From Pseudomonadota bacterium (GTDB lineage: Archaea > Thermoplasmatota > SW-10-69-26 > JACQPN01 > JAJPHT01): a stretch of 64,000 nucleotides of DNA. Position numbers and translations under genes: made by a program. The DNA is taken from positions 163,885-227,884 of the forward strand of contig JAJPHT010000046.1 of NCBI GenBank assembly GCA_021325135.1, given 5' to 3'. This document shows positions 26,546 through 34,003 of the stretch, piece by piece; the stretch's first letter is position 1, and the number at the start of each line of letters is the position of its first letter. A model generated the notes under the pieces. The model did not search any database and was not told the DNA's origin. It saw only the letters and a list, made by a program, of their open reading frames with translations.

Positions 26546-27226
26546 GTGCTCGAGGAGGCTTTGGGGCCGGAGGCTGGCGACGAGGAGGAGCGGGGGTCCC
26601 GCGTGGGAGGGCCCGAGCGCGTCCGCGTCCTCATGGAGCAGTACGACATCCTCAGCGCCGAGCTCCGGGTCCTGCGCGCCTCCTACGACCGCGTCCTGGG
26701 GCTGGGCATGGTGGCCCTGGCGGCCCTCTACGTCTACGGCGTGAAGGAGAACCTCTCCCCCATCGTCGTGGGCCACCCCGTGCTGCTCTTCGCCCTGCTC
26801 CTGTTCATGATGGACATGATGAACCTCACCATGGCGCTGGGCGCGCACAAGCAGGCGCTGGAGCACCTCGTCAACGCGGAGCTTGGGGGGAACCTCGTGG
26901 CCTGGGAGAAGATCGCGCACACGCACGTCCATCGCGGCCCCTACGCCATGCTGGGCGTCATGGTGGTCTACGTCAGCTTCATCGCGTTCTCCGTCTACAC
27001 GTCCCTCACCACGGCCTACGCCACCGCCCCCGCCCCCCTCTTCTGGGGCTTCGCCGCGTTCCTCGGCGTGCTCGCGGTGTGGACCGTCGTGAGCTGGATG
27101 ATCTCCTGGGACCGGTACGACAAGGTGCTCCAGGAGTCCCTCCGGCACGCCAGCGGGCCGCTTGCGCCCTGGCCCGAGGGGACGGCTCCCCGCGAGGTCC
27201 CCGTGAAGACGCCGCCAACGCGCTAG
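26546..27226 (+). CDS. Four-helix membrane protein
   Basis: 226 residues from a GTG at 26546. An acidic N-terminal segment (1-25) and an amphipathic helix (about 26-48) precede four predicted transmembrane helices at about 50-66, 76-98, 132-152 and 165-187. Between helices 2 and 3 there is a loop with HKQALEHLVNAEL and a His-rich HTHVHRGPY, a possible metal site. The C-terminal tail is cytoplasmic and Pro-rich. Family not recognised. The stop TAG overlaps that of the convergent gene through CTAG. Confidence 0.75.
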   Translation: MLEEALGPEAGDEEERGSRVGGPERVRVLMEQYDILSAELRVLRASYDRVLGLGMVALAALYVYGVKENLSPIVVGHPVLLFALLLFMMDMMNLTMALGAHKQALEHLVNAELGGNLVAWEKIAHTHVHRGPYAMLGVMVVYVSFIAFSVYTSLTTAYATAPAPLFWGFAAFLGVLAVWTVVSWMISWDRYDKVLQESLRHASGPLAPWPEGTAPREVPVKTPPTR

Positions 27227-27996
27227 ATCAGCTCGCGCACCCGCGCGTCCAGCGCGGTGCGGCGGGCGCGCTCGTGGTGGTCGGGCTCTCCGCGCGCGGG
27301 GCGCGTGGCGGCGAAGATGCCTGCCGCCGCGACGAGTCCGAGGAAGTGCTCCACGAGGCGCCACGTGGGCGTGGGGCCGTTGAGCACGACGAGGATCTCC
27401 GGGACGAAGAAGAGGACGAGGCTCCCCGAGGTGAGGAGCACGCGGCGGCGCGCGTCGCGGTCGCGGGCGAGGCGCAGCAGGCTCGCGTACCCCAGGGCGG
27501 CCAGGAGGGGCGGGCCCAGGAGGAGGACCACCAGCGCGGCCCAGACGGGGGCGACCTGCGGGCGGGCGAAGTCGAGGACGAGGCTCCACTCGTTCTCGTG
27601 GTGGCCGATGGGCCCGCGCCAGCCCAGGTAGGTGGCCCAGGCGCCGACGAGGCCGACGTAGCCCGCGCCCACGAGCCAGCGCGCGCCGGGGCGGCCGGTG
27701 AAGATGACGAGGAGATAGCAGACGAGGCCCGCGAAGCTGCCGCAGAGGGAGAGGAGCTTGGCCTGCTGGATGGCGAGGTCGATGGGGAGCGTGCGCAGGC
27801 CCGCGAGGTGGAGGAGCGTCCACGTCGCGTCCGCGGCGGCATAGGCCGCGGCGCCCAGCCAGAAGGCGGCGAAGGCGCGCAGCGCGCTGGCCTCGGGCGT
27901 CGTGGCGCGACGGGCGGTGCGCCACCCGGCGAGGGCGAGGAGCACGGCCCCGGCCAGGCCCAGGCTGGCCCCGCCCAGGAGCGTCGCGTCGCTCAT
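27223..27996 (-). CDS. Seven-helix membrane protein
   Basis: 257 residues with about seven predicted transmembrane helices (near 7-25, 37-55, 80-99, 108-125, 150-170, 187-203, 213-230), short loops and a basic, His-containing cytoplasmic C-terminus (GEPDHHERARRTALDARV). There is no retinal-type Lys signature that I can identify in helix 7, so I do not call it a rhodopsin. The seven-helix layout resembles membrane sensor modules fused to signalling domains in other proteins, but here it stands alone. A CAAATAG element 27 bp before the ATG supports the start. Confidence 0.75.
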   Translation of the reverse strand: MSDATLLGGASLGLAGAVLLALAGWRTARRATTPEASALRAFAAFWLGAAAYAAADATWTLLHLAGLRTLPIDLAIQQAKLLSLCGSFAGLVCYLLVIFTGRPGARWLVGAGYVGLVGAWATYLGWRGPIGHHENEWSLVLDFARPQVAPVWAALVVLLLGPPLLAALGYASLLRLARDRDARRRVLLTSGSLVLFFVPEILVVLNGPTPTWRLVEHFLGLVAAAGIFAATRPARGEPDHHERARRTALDARVRELI

Positions 27997-28018
27997 CGGG
28001 GGCGCCTCCGCGACACGC

Positions 28019-28026
28019 CTATTTGA
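28019..28026 (-). promoter_or_regulatory. TATA-like box of the seven-helix protein gene
   Basis: On the minus strand TTCAAATAGG, centred 27 bp before the ATG at 27996. Confidence 0.55.
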
Positions 28027-28060
28027 ACGTCGCTGCGCGGGGGCCTCGCCTGGGCGCCCC

Positions 28061-28741
28061 TCAGGCGGCGGGCGCGCCGCCGACGTAGCACGACTGGTGG
28101 GCGTAGGGCACCTTGTCGCTGGGCTGCGCGACCACCTTGTCGTCGGCCTTGCCGCACACGGCGCAGTCGCGCACCATGATGGCGCTGATGGCGCCGAAGG
28201 CGTCGACGACCTGCTTGGGCACGGGGTAGCGGCGCACGTTGAAGGAGCGCGTCTGCGCGTCGAAGGCGAGGCCCAGGCTGCGGTCGTAGAAGTGCGGGCC
28301 CACGCGCCAGACGAACTCGGGGACCTCCTGCGAGAGGCGGCGCACGTAGGCCTCGACGAAGGGGGAGAGGTCGAAGTTGGCGACGGCCTCGCGGAAGTCG
28401 GTGGCCGCGTAGAACACGACGCCCGGGTCGCGCTTGCGCAGGTGCAGCGGGTCGGGGTTGAACAGGTCCTCGTGGCGCGCGACGTCCAATTGCAGGCGGT
28501 CCTGCGGGAGGAAGCCGCCGCGCTGCGGGCCTGCGAGGGCCACGGCCTCCATGCTGTGGTAGAGCTTGCCCTCGCCCTTGCGGTTGACCTCGCCCACCCA
28601 GCGCTTCAGGCGGTCCCACGAGTCCTTCGCCTGCGCGAGGATGCGCGACTCCTGCCGCTGGTCGATGGCGAGGCCGCGGGCCTTGGCGCGGGCGTCCTCG
28701 TCTGCGCTCAGGGCGAGGGGGCTGAACGCGCCGTAGGCCAT
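28061..28741 (-). CDS. Uncharacterised protein with C-terminal zinc-knuckle-like cysteines
   Basis: 226 residues, soluble, no signal peptide. Most of the chain is alpha/beta with motifs such as DLSPFVEAYVRRLSQEVPEF and GPHFYDRSLGLAFDAQTRSF. The last 40 residues contain CAVCGKADD followed by HQSCY, a CxxC...HxxC arrangement able to bind zinc. The ATG at 28741 begins MAYGAFSPLALSADED; upstream in-frame sequence is a shadow. Its neighbours are a lipoprotein and a membrane protein, which gives no clue to function. Not recognised. Confidence 0.7.
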   Translation of the reverse strand: MAYGAFSPLALSADEDARAKARGLAIDQRQESRILAQAKDSWDRLKRWVGEVNRKGEGKLYHSMEAVALAGPQRGGFLPQDRLQLDVARHEDLFNPDPLHLRKRDPGVVFYAATDFREAVANFDLSPFVEAYVRRLSQEVPEFVWRVGPHFYDRSLGLAFDAQTRSFNVRRYPVPKQVVDAFGAISAIMVRDCAVCGKADDKVVAQPSDKVPYAHQSCYVGGAPAA

Positions 28742-28803
28742 CGTCGGGGACAGGGGCACGAGGCCGGGGAGCCGTCGCCTTCCCCTTGGGGTTTGTGGTT
28801 CCC

Positions 28804-29688
28804 TTACCCGATGCCGAGGCCCGCCACGACGATCCGCTGCTCGTCGCTCCAGAAGGTCGCCTGCGAGGTCGACGCGTCGCCGAACGTCGCGAAGCCGCGC
28901 AGGTAGTACGTGCCCTGCTGGGAGATGGTGCAGGTGATGGTGTAGTTGCCCGGCGCGCTGCCCGAGGTGGGCTGGCACGTCGAGGGGTACGCCGCGGCGG
29001 AGGGCGTGGCGCTCTGGTTGCCGCCGTAGCGCGCGTTGATCACCGAGGCCGTGCCCGAGTCGCCCGAGATGGCGAGCTTGAACGAGAAGGGCGTGCCCGC
29101 GATGAACGTGGGCGGGAAGCCCGAGAGGGAGACCGTCGCGTTCACGACCTGCACCGTGGCCTCGGGGCCCCAGTACTCGTGCGTGACGTTGTTCTCGGTC
29201 ACGCGCGCGTGCCCGCGCAGGTAGTAGGTCCCGGCGGAGGTGACGTTGCACGAGACGACGAAGTCGCCCGGCAGGCTGCCGCTCTGGTGCGCGCACGCCT
29301 GCATCTTGGACGCGTCGGGCGCAGGCTGGGGCGTGGCCGCGAAGTGCGCGCCGATGTGGTCGCTGCTGAACTGGAGCGAGCCCGCGACGTGGAGCGTGAC
29401 GTTGAACGCGTGCCCCATGGCCGCCATCGTGGGGACGACGGTGGTGAGCGTGTACGAGTCGGGCCCGAGGCCGCCCGGCGTCGTGGGCGTCGTCGCGGGC
29501 GTGCTCGTGGCCGGCGTGCTGGAGACGGGCGTGCTCGTCGCGGGCGTCGACGTGGCGGGCGTGCTGCTGGCCGGCGTCGAGGAGGCGGGCGTCGAGGACG
29601 AGGGCGTCGTGGAGGGCGTGCTGTTGCTCCCCGAGCAGCCGGCGAGGGCCACCGCGAGGGCGAGGAGCGCGAGAAGGATCGGGCGCAT
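28804..29688 (-). CDS. Lipoprotein with Ser/Thr/Pro stalk and two beta domains
   Basis: 294 residues: lipoprotein signal RPILLALLALAVALAGC (lipobox LAGC), a low-complexity stalk of about 45 residues made of (A/S)(S/T)STP units, then two related beta-sandwich domains. Each domain carries a Cys pair and the repeated element GxYYLRGxA (GTYYLRGHARVT and GTYYLRGFATFG), which shows internal duplication. The stalk may be O-glycosylated and lift the domains off the membrane. A TTAAGG element about 34 bp upstream of the ATG is a likely promoter. Probably a cell-surface binding protein; ligand unknown. Confidence 0.8.
   Translation of the reverse strand: MRPILLALLALAVALAGCSGSNSTPSTTPSSSTPASSTPASSTPATSTPATSTPVSSTPATSTPATTPTTPGGLGPDSYTLTTVVPTMAAMGHAFNVTLHVAGSLQFSSDHIGAHFAATPQPAPDASKMQACAHQSGSLPGDFVVSCNVTSAGTYYLRGHARVTENNVTHEYWGPEATVQVVNATVSLSGFPPTFIAGTPFSFKLAISGDSGTASVINARYGGNQSATPSAAAYPSTCQPTSGSAPGNYTITCTISQQGTYYLRGFATFGDASTSQATFWSDEQRIVVAGLGIG
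29479..29619 (-). repeat. 15-bp tandem repeat encoding (A/S)(S/T)STP units
   Basis: About nine imperfect 15-bp units within the lipoprotein gene encode the Ser/Thr/Pro stalk. Such in-frame units can expand or contract by slippage without breaking the gene, changing stalk length. Confidence 0.65.
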
Positions 29689-29850
29689 CGGCGTCAGGGC
29701 GCGACGACGCGGGGCGCGCCTTAACCTCTTCGAATTCTCCTCCCTGCGCCAGGGTCACGTCCGAGGCCCATTGGGGTGGGTCCTTCCGTCACCCCTCAAC
29801 GCGACGACGCGACGAGGAGACTGATCCCCGCGAGGCGCTCCCCGGCAGGC

Positions 29851-30699
29851 TCACTGCCGCCCGACGACCATGATCACGCGCCCGCCCTTGAAGACGCGGA
29901 TGGTGCCGCTGGAGGAGACGACGATGGCGAGCGCCTTGCTCTGGCGCGTGATGCTGGCGGCCGCGATGTGGCGCCCGCCGAGGCCGGGCTGCACCTCGAC
30001 CGCGCCTTCGGTGTCCACGTAGCGCCCCGCGGCCACGACGCAGCCGTCGCCGCGCACGACGAAGGCGCCGTCGATCTGCGCGAACTCCTTCGCCGTCTCC
30101 CAGAGCGACTCGTCGAGGATGTTGCGGTCCTTCTCGGGGTGCCCTTCGAAGGGGTTGAGCACGGCGGGGCGCGAGTGGCGCATGACGGTGTCCGTGTCGC
30201 CCACGACGAAGAGGGTGCCCACGGGGTGGCCTTCGCGCCCTTCGCGCGCCAGCTCCACCGCGAGCTTCAGGAGGCGCTCCACGACGCGCAGGTCGAGGCC
30301 GTCCTCCATCTCCTCCTGCAGATGCACGATCTCGACGTCGCGCGGCACGTCGTAGTGCATGACCATGTCGACCGCGTCGCCCGCGGCCACGACGACGATG
30401 ACGGAGTCCTGGGAGGTCAGCTCGCCGGCGAAGAACGAGCCCAGGAGGACCTCCTTCACCTGGGGGAGCACGTTGACGCTGCCCGAGATGGGCTGCATGA
30501 GGCGCACGACGTGGCGCATGCGGGCCTCGTAGGTCTCCAGCAGCTCGTCGTTGCCTGAGGCGAGGATGACGGGGAGCTTCACCGCGTCCAGGGTGGAGCG
30601 CACGACGTCCGCACGGTCGGTGACGAGGACGAGGAGCGTCGCCTCGAACCGCTCGCTCAGGCGCTTCGCCGTCTCCAGGAGCGTCCTCGCCTTGTCCAT
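29851..30699 (-). CDS. dacZ: Diadenylate cyclase, archaeal DacZ type
   Basis: Condenses two ATP into cyclic di-AMP, the osmolyte and potassium second messenger of euryarchaea. 282 residues: an N-terminal alpha/beta domain (about 1-130) typical of DacZ, then the DAC domain with the DGA motif (IDGAFVVRGDGCVVAAGRYV) and the RHx motif in GLGGRHIAAASITRQSKALAIVVS, ending FKGGRVIMVVGRQ. A TTAA element about 32 bp before the ATG fits a short-leader mRNA. No obvious c-di-AMP target sits next to it. Confidence 0.93.
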   Translation of the reverse strand: MDKARTLLETAKRLSERFEATLLVLVTDRADVVRSTLDAVKLPVILASGNDELLETYEARMRHVVRLMQPISGSVNVLPQVKEVLLGSFFAGELTSQDSVIVVVAAGDAVDMVMHYDVPRDVEIVHLQEEMEDGLDLRVVERLLKLAVELAREGREGHPVGTLFVVGDTDTVMRHSRPAVLNPFEGHPEKDRNILDESLWETAKEFAQIDGAFVVRGDGCVVAAGRYVDTEGAVEVQPGLGGRHIAAASITRQSKALAIVVSSSGTIRVFKGGRVIMVVGRQ

Positions 30700-30766
30700 G
30701 CGCTGCGGGACCGAAGGCGCGGGTCTCCCTTAACGTTGGCGCAACCGGGGGGTGGGGACCGGGGCC

Positions 30767-30958
30767 TCAGCAGAAGAGGCCGAGCTCCACGCACGTGGCG
30801 TCGAAGACGATGCTGCCCACCCCGTGGAGGAGGCCGGTGCAGGTGTCGCCGACGTCGCCGCCGATGGGGCACGTGAGAGGGGGCTCGGCCGCGGCGAGGG
30901 GGGTGAGGATGACGGAGCCCAGCGTGAGCGCGAGGACCAGGACGAGCGATGCCTTCAT
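30767..30958 (-). CDS. Small secreted four-cysteine protein
   Basis: 63 residues: signal peptide MKASLVLVLALTLGSVILTPLAAA, then a 39-residue mature peptide with four cysteines (TCPIGGDVGDTC and ATCVELGLFC), C-terminal residue Cys. The ATG at 30958 is chosen because a GTTATG element lies about 29 bp upstream, which would fall inside a longer reading. Related in style, but not in sequence, to the VGPC family at 20-21.5 kb. Unknown function. Confidence 0.6.
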   Translation of the reverse strand: MKASLVLVLALTLGSVILTPLAAAEPPLTCPIGGDVGDTCTGLLHGVGSIVFDATCVELGLFC

Positions 30959-31030
30959 GCGAAGGCCCCAGCGCATTCTCCATGCATAACAGGCGCCGGA
31001 TGATGGGTGTCCTTTGTTATCGGGGCCCCT

Positions 31031-32293
31031 TCAGACGTACTTGCGCGGGTCCGCGATGACGCCCTCGATGGCGGAGGCCGCGACGGTGGCGGGGCTCCCC
31101 AGGTAGACCTCCGCCTGGGAGGAGCCCATGCGGCCCTTGAAGTTCCGGTTGGAGGAGGAGATGCAGCGCTCGCCGGGGGCCAGGATGCCGCCCGCGGCGC
31201 CCATGCAGGGGCCGCAGCCGGGCGTGCCCACGACGGCGCCGGCCTCCATGAGGGCCTGCATCGTGCCGTCGTTCATGGCCTCGATCATCTGCGTCTTGCT
31301 GGCGGGCGTGACGATGAGGCGCACGTCGGGGTGGACCTTGCGCCCCCGGAGGATTCGCGCGGCCTCGCGGAGGTCCTCGACGCGGCCGTTGGTGCACGAG
31401 CCCAGGAAGGCCTGGTCCACGGTCTTGCCCACGACGCTGGTCACGGGATGCACGTTGTCCACGGCGTGGGGGCACGCGACGCGCGGCTCCAGCCGCGAGA
31501 CGTCGAAGCGGCGCTCGTCCCGGTAGCGCGCGCCCGGGTCCGCCGTCGCGAGGAAGGGGAGATCGGCCTTGCCGCGCGCCGCCAGGTAGTCTCGGGTGGT
31601 GGCGTCGGGGGGCACCATGGCGGCCTGGGCGCCCATCTCGATGCCCATGTTGCAGAGCGTCTGCCGCTCGGGGACGGAGAACCCCTCGATGGTGGAGCCG
31701 TAATATTCCACCGCGCCGTAGTCCGCGCCGTCGGCGCCCACGTCGCGGATGACCTCCAGGGTGACGTCCTTGGCGTAGACGCCCCGGGGGAGCGTGCCCT
31801 CGACCGCGATGCGCATGGTCTCGGGGACGCGCAGCCACAGCTCGCCCGAGGCCCACACGGCGGCCATCTCGGTCGCGCCCACGCCGTAGGAGTACGCGCC
31901 CAGCGCGCCGTAGGTGCAGGTGTGGGAGTCCGTGCCCACGATGTGCATCCCCGGGAGGACGTGCCCCTTCTCGGGGAGCACCTGGTGGCAGATGCCCTCC
32001 TTCATGTCGTAGAAGTCGCGGATGCCCTGCTCCTTCACGAACTCGCGCACCAGCTTCGCCTTGGTGGCCGTCTCGATGTCCGGGGCCGGGCTGCGGTGGT
32101 CCAGCGTCACGACCATGCGGCCGCTGTCGAAGACGCCGCGCACCGGGATGCCGCGGAAGAGGGTCCCGATGAGCGCCGCGTTGTCGTGGCTCATGACGAG
32201 GTCGACCTTCGCGGTCACGACCTCCCCGGCCTGCGCACGCTCCCGCCCCGCCGCCCGGGCGAGGATCTTCTCGGACATCGTGCGAGGCTCCAT
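31031..32293 (-). CDS. leuC: 3-isopropylmalate dehydratase/homoaconitase large subunit
   Basis: Aconitase-superfamily large subunit that isomerises isopropylmalate (leucine) or homocitrate-type substrates through a [4Fe-4S] cluster. 420 residues, the usual archaeal LeuC/HacA length. Cluster ligands are visible in GSCTNGR and GTPGCGPCMG; substrate and active-site segments include MSHDNAALIGTLF, LDHRSPAP, GTDSHTCTYGALGAYSYGVGATE and SSNRNFKGRMGS. No small subunit (LeuD) is adjacent. The start MEPRTMSEKIL is taken at 32293; an ATG nine bases earlier is possible. It is divergent from a double winged-helix regulator. Confidence 0.92.
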   Translation of the reverse strand: MEPRTMSEKILARAAGRERAQAGEVVTAKVDLVMSHDNAALIGTLFRGIPVRGVFDSGRMVVTLDHRSPAPDIETATKAKLVREFVKEQGIRDFYDMKEGICHQVLPEKGHVLPGMHIVGTDSHTCTYGALGAYSYGVGATEMAAVWASGELWLRVPETMRIAVEGTLPRGVYAKDVTLEVIRDVGADGADYGAVEYYGSTIEGFSVPERQTLCNMGIEMGAQAAMVPPDATTRDYLAARGKADLPFLATADPGARYRDERRFDVSRLEPRVACPHAVDNVHPVTSVVGKTVDQAFLGSCTNGRVEDLREAARILRGRKVHPDVRLIVTPASKTQMIEAMNDGTMQALMEAGAVVGTPGCGPCMGAAGGILAPGERCISSSNRNFKGRMGSSQAEVYLGSPATVAASAIEGVIADPRKYV

Positions 32294-32445
32294 GAAAACC
32301 ATCAACCGGACTACGAAAGACGCAGAAAGCTTCCCTCTCTTGAATCTATCGCGCAGTCTTTGGCCTGCTTCGAGCAGCCGAAGGCCCCAGGTCCACGGTG
32401 CAGCCTGCACCTTGCCCGCGACAACCCACCCGGGTAGGGCAGTTT

Positions 32446-32456
32446 CCCTTAAAGGG
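32446..32456 (+). promoter_or_regulatory. Inverted-repeat element CCCTTAAAGGG in the leuC-regulator intergenic region
   Basis: CCCTT and AAGGG arms around a central A, containing a TATA-like TTAAA. It is about 105 bp before the regulator ATG (32552) and 150 bp before the leuC start. It may be an operator overlapping a promoter; with a TSS near 32480 the regulator mRNA would have a leader of about 70 bases with GGAGG near its end. Confidence 0.4.
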
Positions 32457-32551
32457 CAATCCCCACGTCGTTGCCCCAGAGGCCGCCTGACCGGGCGGCT
32501 TGGATGGGAAGCGGCGCCCACGGGCGCCCCTCCGCTTGGAGGAATGCACGT

Positions 32552-33067
32552 ATGAGCGATCTCCTTAGCCTGGCGTCTCGAAAACGGATCTACGACCACG
32601 TGGAGCAGCACTCCGGCAGCCACCTGCGGGAGATCGGGCGCCGCTGTGGCCTCCCCCTGGGCACGGCGCTCTATCACCTGGACCGGCTGGAGGCGGAGGG
32701 CCTCCTCTCGGTGCGCCGCGACGGGCGCTACAAGCGCTACTTCCCCTCGCAGGGCCTGGGCCGCAAGGAGAAGGACCTCCTCTCGGCCTACCGCCACGAC
32801 GTGCCGCGCCGCATCGCGCACGCGCTCCTGGGCTCCCCCGCCATGACGCAGCGCGAGCTGTGCGCCGCGCTCTCCGTGTCCCGCAGCACGCTCTCCTTCC
32901 ACGTCAACGACCTCATCCGCCGCGGCGTCCTGCGCCGCGAGCTGGGGCACCGCGAGAACCGCTACGCGCTGGAGGACCCCACCCTCACGCAGCAGATCCT
33001 CGACCGGTTCGGCGCCTCGCTGGCCGGCCCCGTCCCCGCCGCCACGCCCATCCCCGTGGAGGCCTGA
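32552..33067 (+). CDS. Double winged-helix transcriptional regulator
   Basis: 171 residues with two consecutive winged-helix units: about 5-65 (RKRIYDHVEQHSGSHLREIG, LGTALYHLDRLEAEGLLSVR, wing RDGRYKRYFP) and about 80-150 (IAHALLGSPAMTQRELCAAL, SRSTLSFHVNDLIRRGVLRR, wing HRENRYALED). This tandem ArsR-like arrangement is common in Thermoplasmata-type archaea. A ribosome binding site GGAGG stands nine bases before the ATG. It is divergent from leuC, which it may regulate, and 4 bp upstream of a zinc-ribbon gene that must be co-transcribed. Confidence 0.88.
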   Translation: MSDLLSLASRKRIYDHVEQHSGSHLREIGRRCGLPLGTALYHLDRLEAEGLLSVRRDGRYKRYFPSQGLGRKEKDLLSAYRHDVPRRIAHALLGSPAMTQRELCAALSVSRSTLSFHVNDLIRRGVLRRELGHRENRYALEDPTLTQQILDRFGASLAGPVPAATPIPVEA

Positions 33068-33071
33068 ACGC

Positions 33072-33353
33072 ATGGCGATGTCCGCCTCCGAGCCCGTGAC
33101 CTTCACCATGAGCCCCGTGCGCTTCAACGGGCTCAAGGCCGCCGAGAACGTGGTCTTCTTCGGCAACAACCTGGGCGTCGAATGCCAGCGTTGCGGCGCC
33201 TACAACCAGACCAGCATGGGCCACAAGTTCTGCGCGCACGTGAGCTGCCCCATCGCGCTGCGCGAGTTCAAGCGCCGCAAGAGGAAGAGGACCAGCAGCC
33301 TGGAGAAGGTCATCGTGCCCCAGAAGCTCGCCCGCCGCCTGGGCGAAGCCTGA
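33072..33353 (+). CDS. Small zinc-ribbon protein with basic tail
   Basis: 93 residues. A four-Cys cluster (ECQRCGAYNQ... with Cys38 and Cys41, then FCAHVSCP with Cys54 and Cys59) is followed by a strongly basic stretch REFKRRKRKRT. This suggests a nucleic-acid or ribosome-binding zinc ribbon. It begins 4 bp after the regulator stop, so it belongs to the same operon and could assist or modulate that regulator. I do not recognise the family. Confidence 0.7.
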   Translation: MAMSASEPVTFTMSPVRFNGLKAAENVVFFGNNLGVECQRCGAYNQTSMGHKFCAHVSCPIALREFKRRKRKRTSSLEKVIVPQKLARRLGEA

Positions 33354-33477
33354 CTCTGAACGCATCCATCCCCGAACCCGCACCCGCGATCCCCTCCGCA
33401 CGGCCGCATCCCTCCGCGCGGCGAGGATCGCAGGAGCGGGGCGCCAGCCTCATGCCGGGACGCGCGGTTGCGCCCCC

Positions 33478-33960
33478 GTGCGCGCGCTCCTCGTCGCCCT
33501 GATCGTCCTTCTCTCCCCTGCGATCTCCGGCTGCCTCGACCGCGGCGCGCCCCCTGACTCTGCGCCCGCGAACGCGACCAACTCCACCGCCAACGCCACG
33601 GCGCCCATGGCCAAGATCCTCCTCAACCAGTCGCACTCCTTCACCACCGGCGCCGCGGCCGACACGCCCGCCGGGGGCAACACCACCTCGCCCGTGACGA
33701 TCCCGCCGGGCTACTCCAAGCTCAACCTCACCGTGCGCTTCTCCCCCAGCAGCGGCGCGCCCGTCCCGGCCCCCGCCCCCGTGGGCGCCGCCAGCGGCGT
33801 CAGCGTCAAGCTGGGCAACCTCACCTGCGACGTCCCCGACGGCCCCTTCACCACGGCCTTCACCTGCACCAAGGAGGGCCCCGCCACGGCGGGCGACGCG
33901 AAGGTGGAGTACCTGGGCGAGGGCAGCGTGCGCGCCCGCGTCACCGTCACGGCGACGTGA
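33478..33960 (+). CDS. Predicted lipoprotein, Asn/Thr-rich
   Basis: 160 residues from a GTG at 33478, with signal RALLVALIVLLSPAISGC (lipobox ISGC), then a polar segment rich in Asn, Thr and Ala (NATNSTANATAP) carrying several potential N-glycosylation sequons, and a beta-rich domain with one Cys pair (NLTCDVPDGPFTTAFTC). Ends VRARVTVTAT without a membrane anchor other than the lipid. Likely surface-exposed. Function unknown. Confidence 0.72.
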   Translation: MRALLVALIVLLSPAISGCLDRGAPPDSAPANATNSTANATAPMAKILLNQSHSFTTGAAADTPAGGNTTSPVTIPPGYSKLNLTVRFSPSSGAPVPAPAPVGAASGVSVKLGNLTCDVPDGPFTTAFTCTKEGPATAGDAKVEYLGEGSVRARVTVTAT

Positions 33961-34003
33961 GGGCTCCGAAAGCTCCTAAGCGGGGCCCCGCCCTGCGCGC
34001 GCG

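Noticed and set aside
27223..27996. Rhodopsin-like seven-helix protein
   Set aside because: No Lys in a helix 7 retinal context and no helix 3 signature could be recognised; left as a membrane protein of unknown function.
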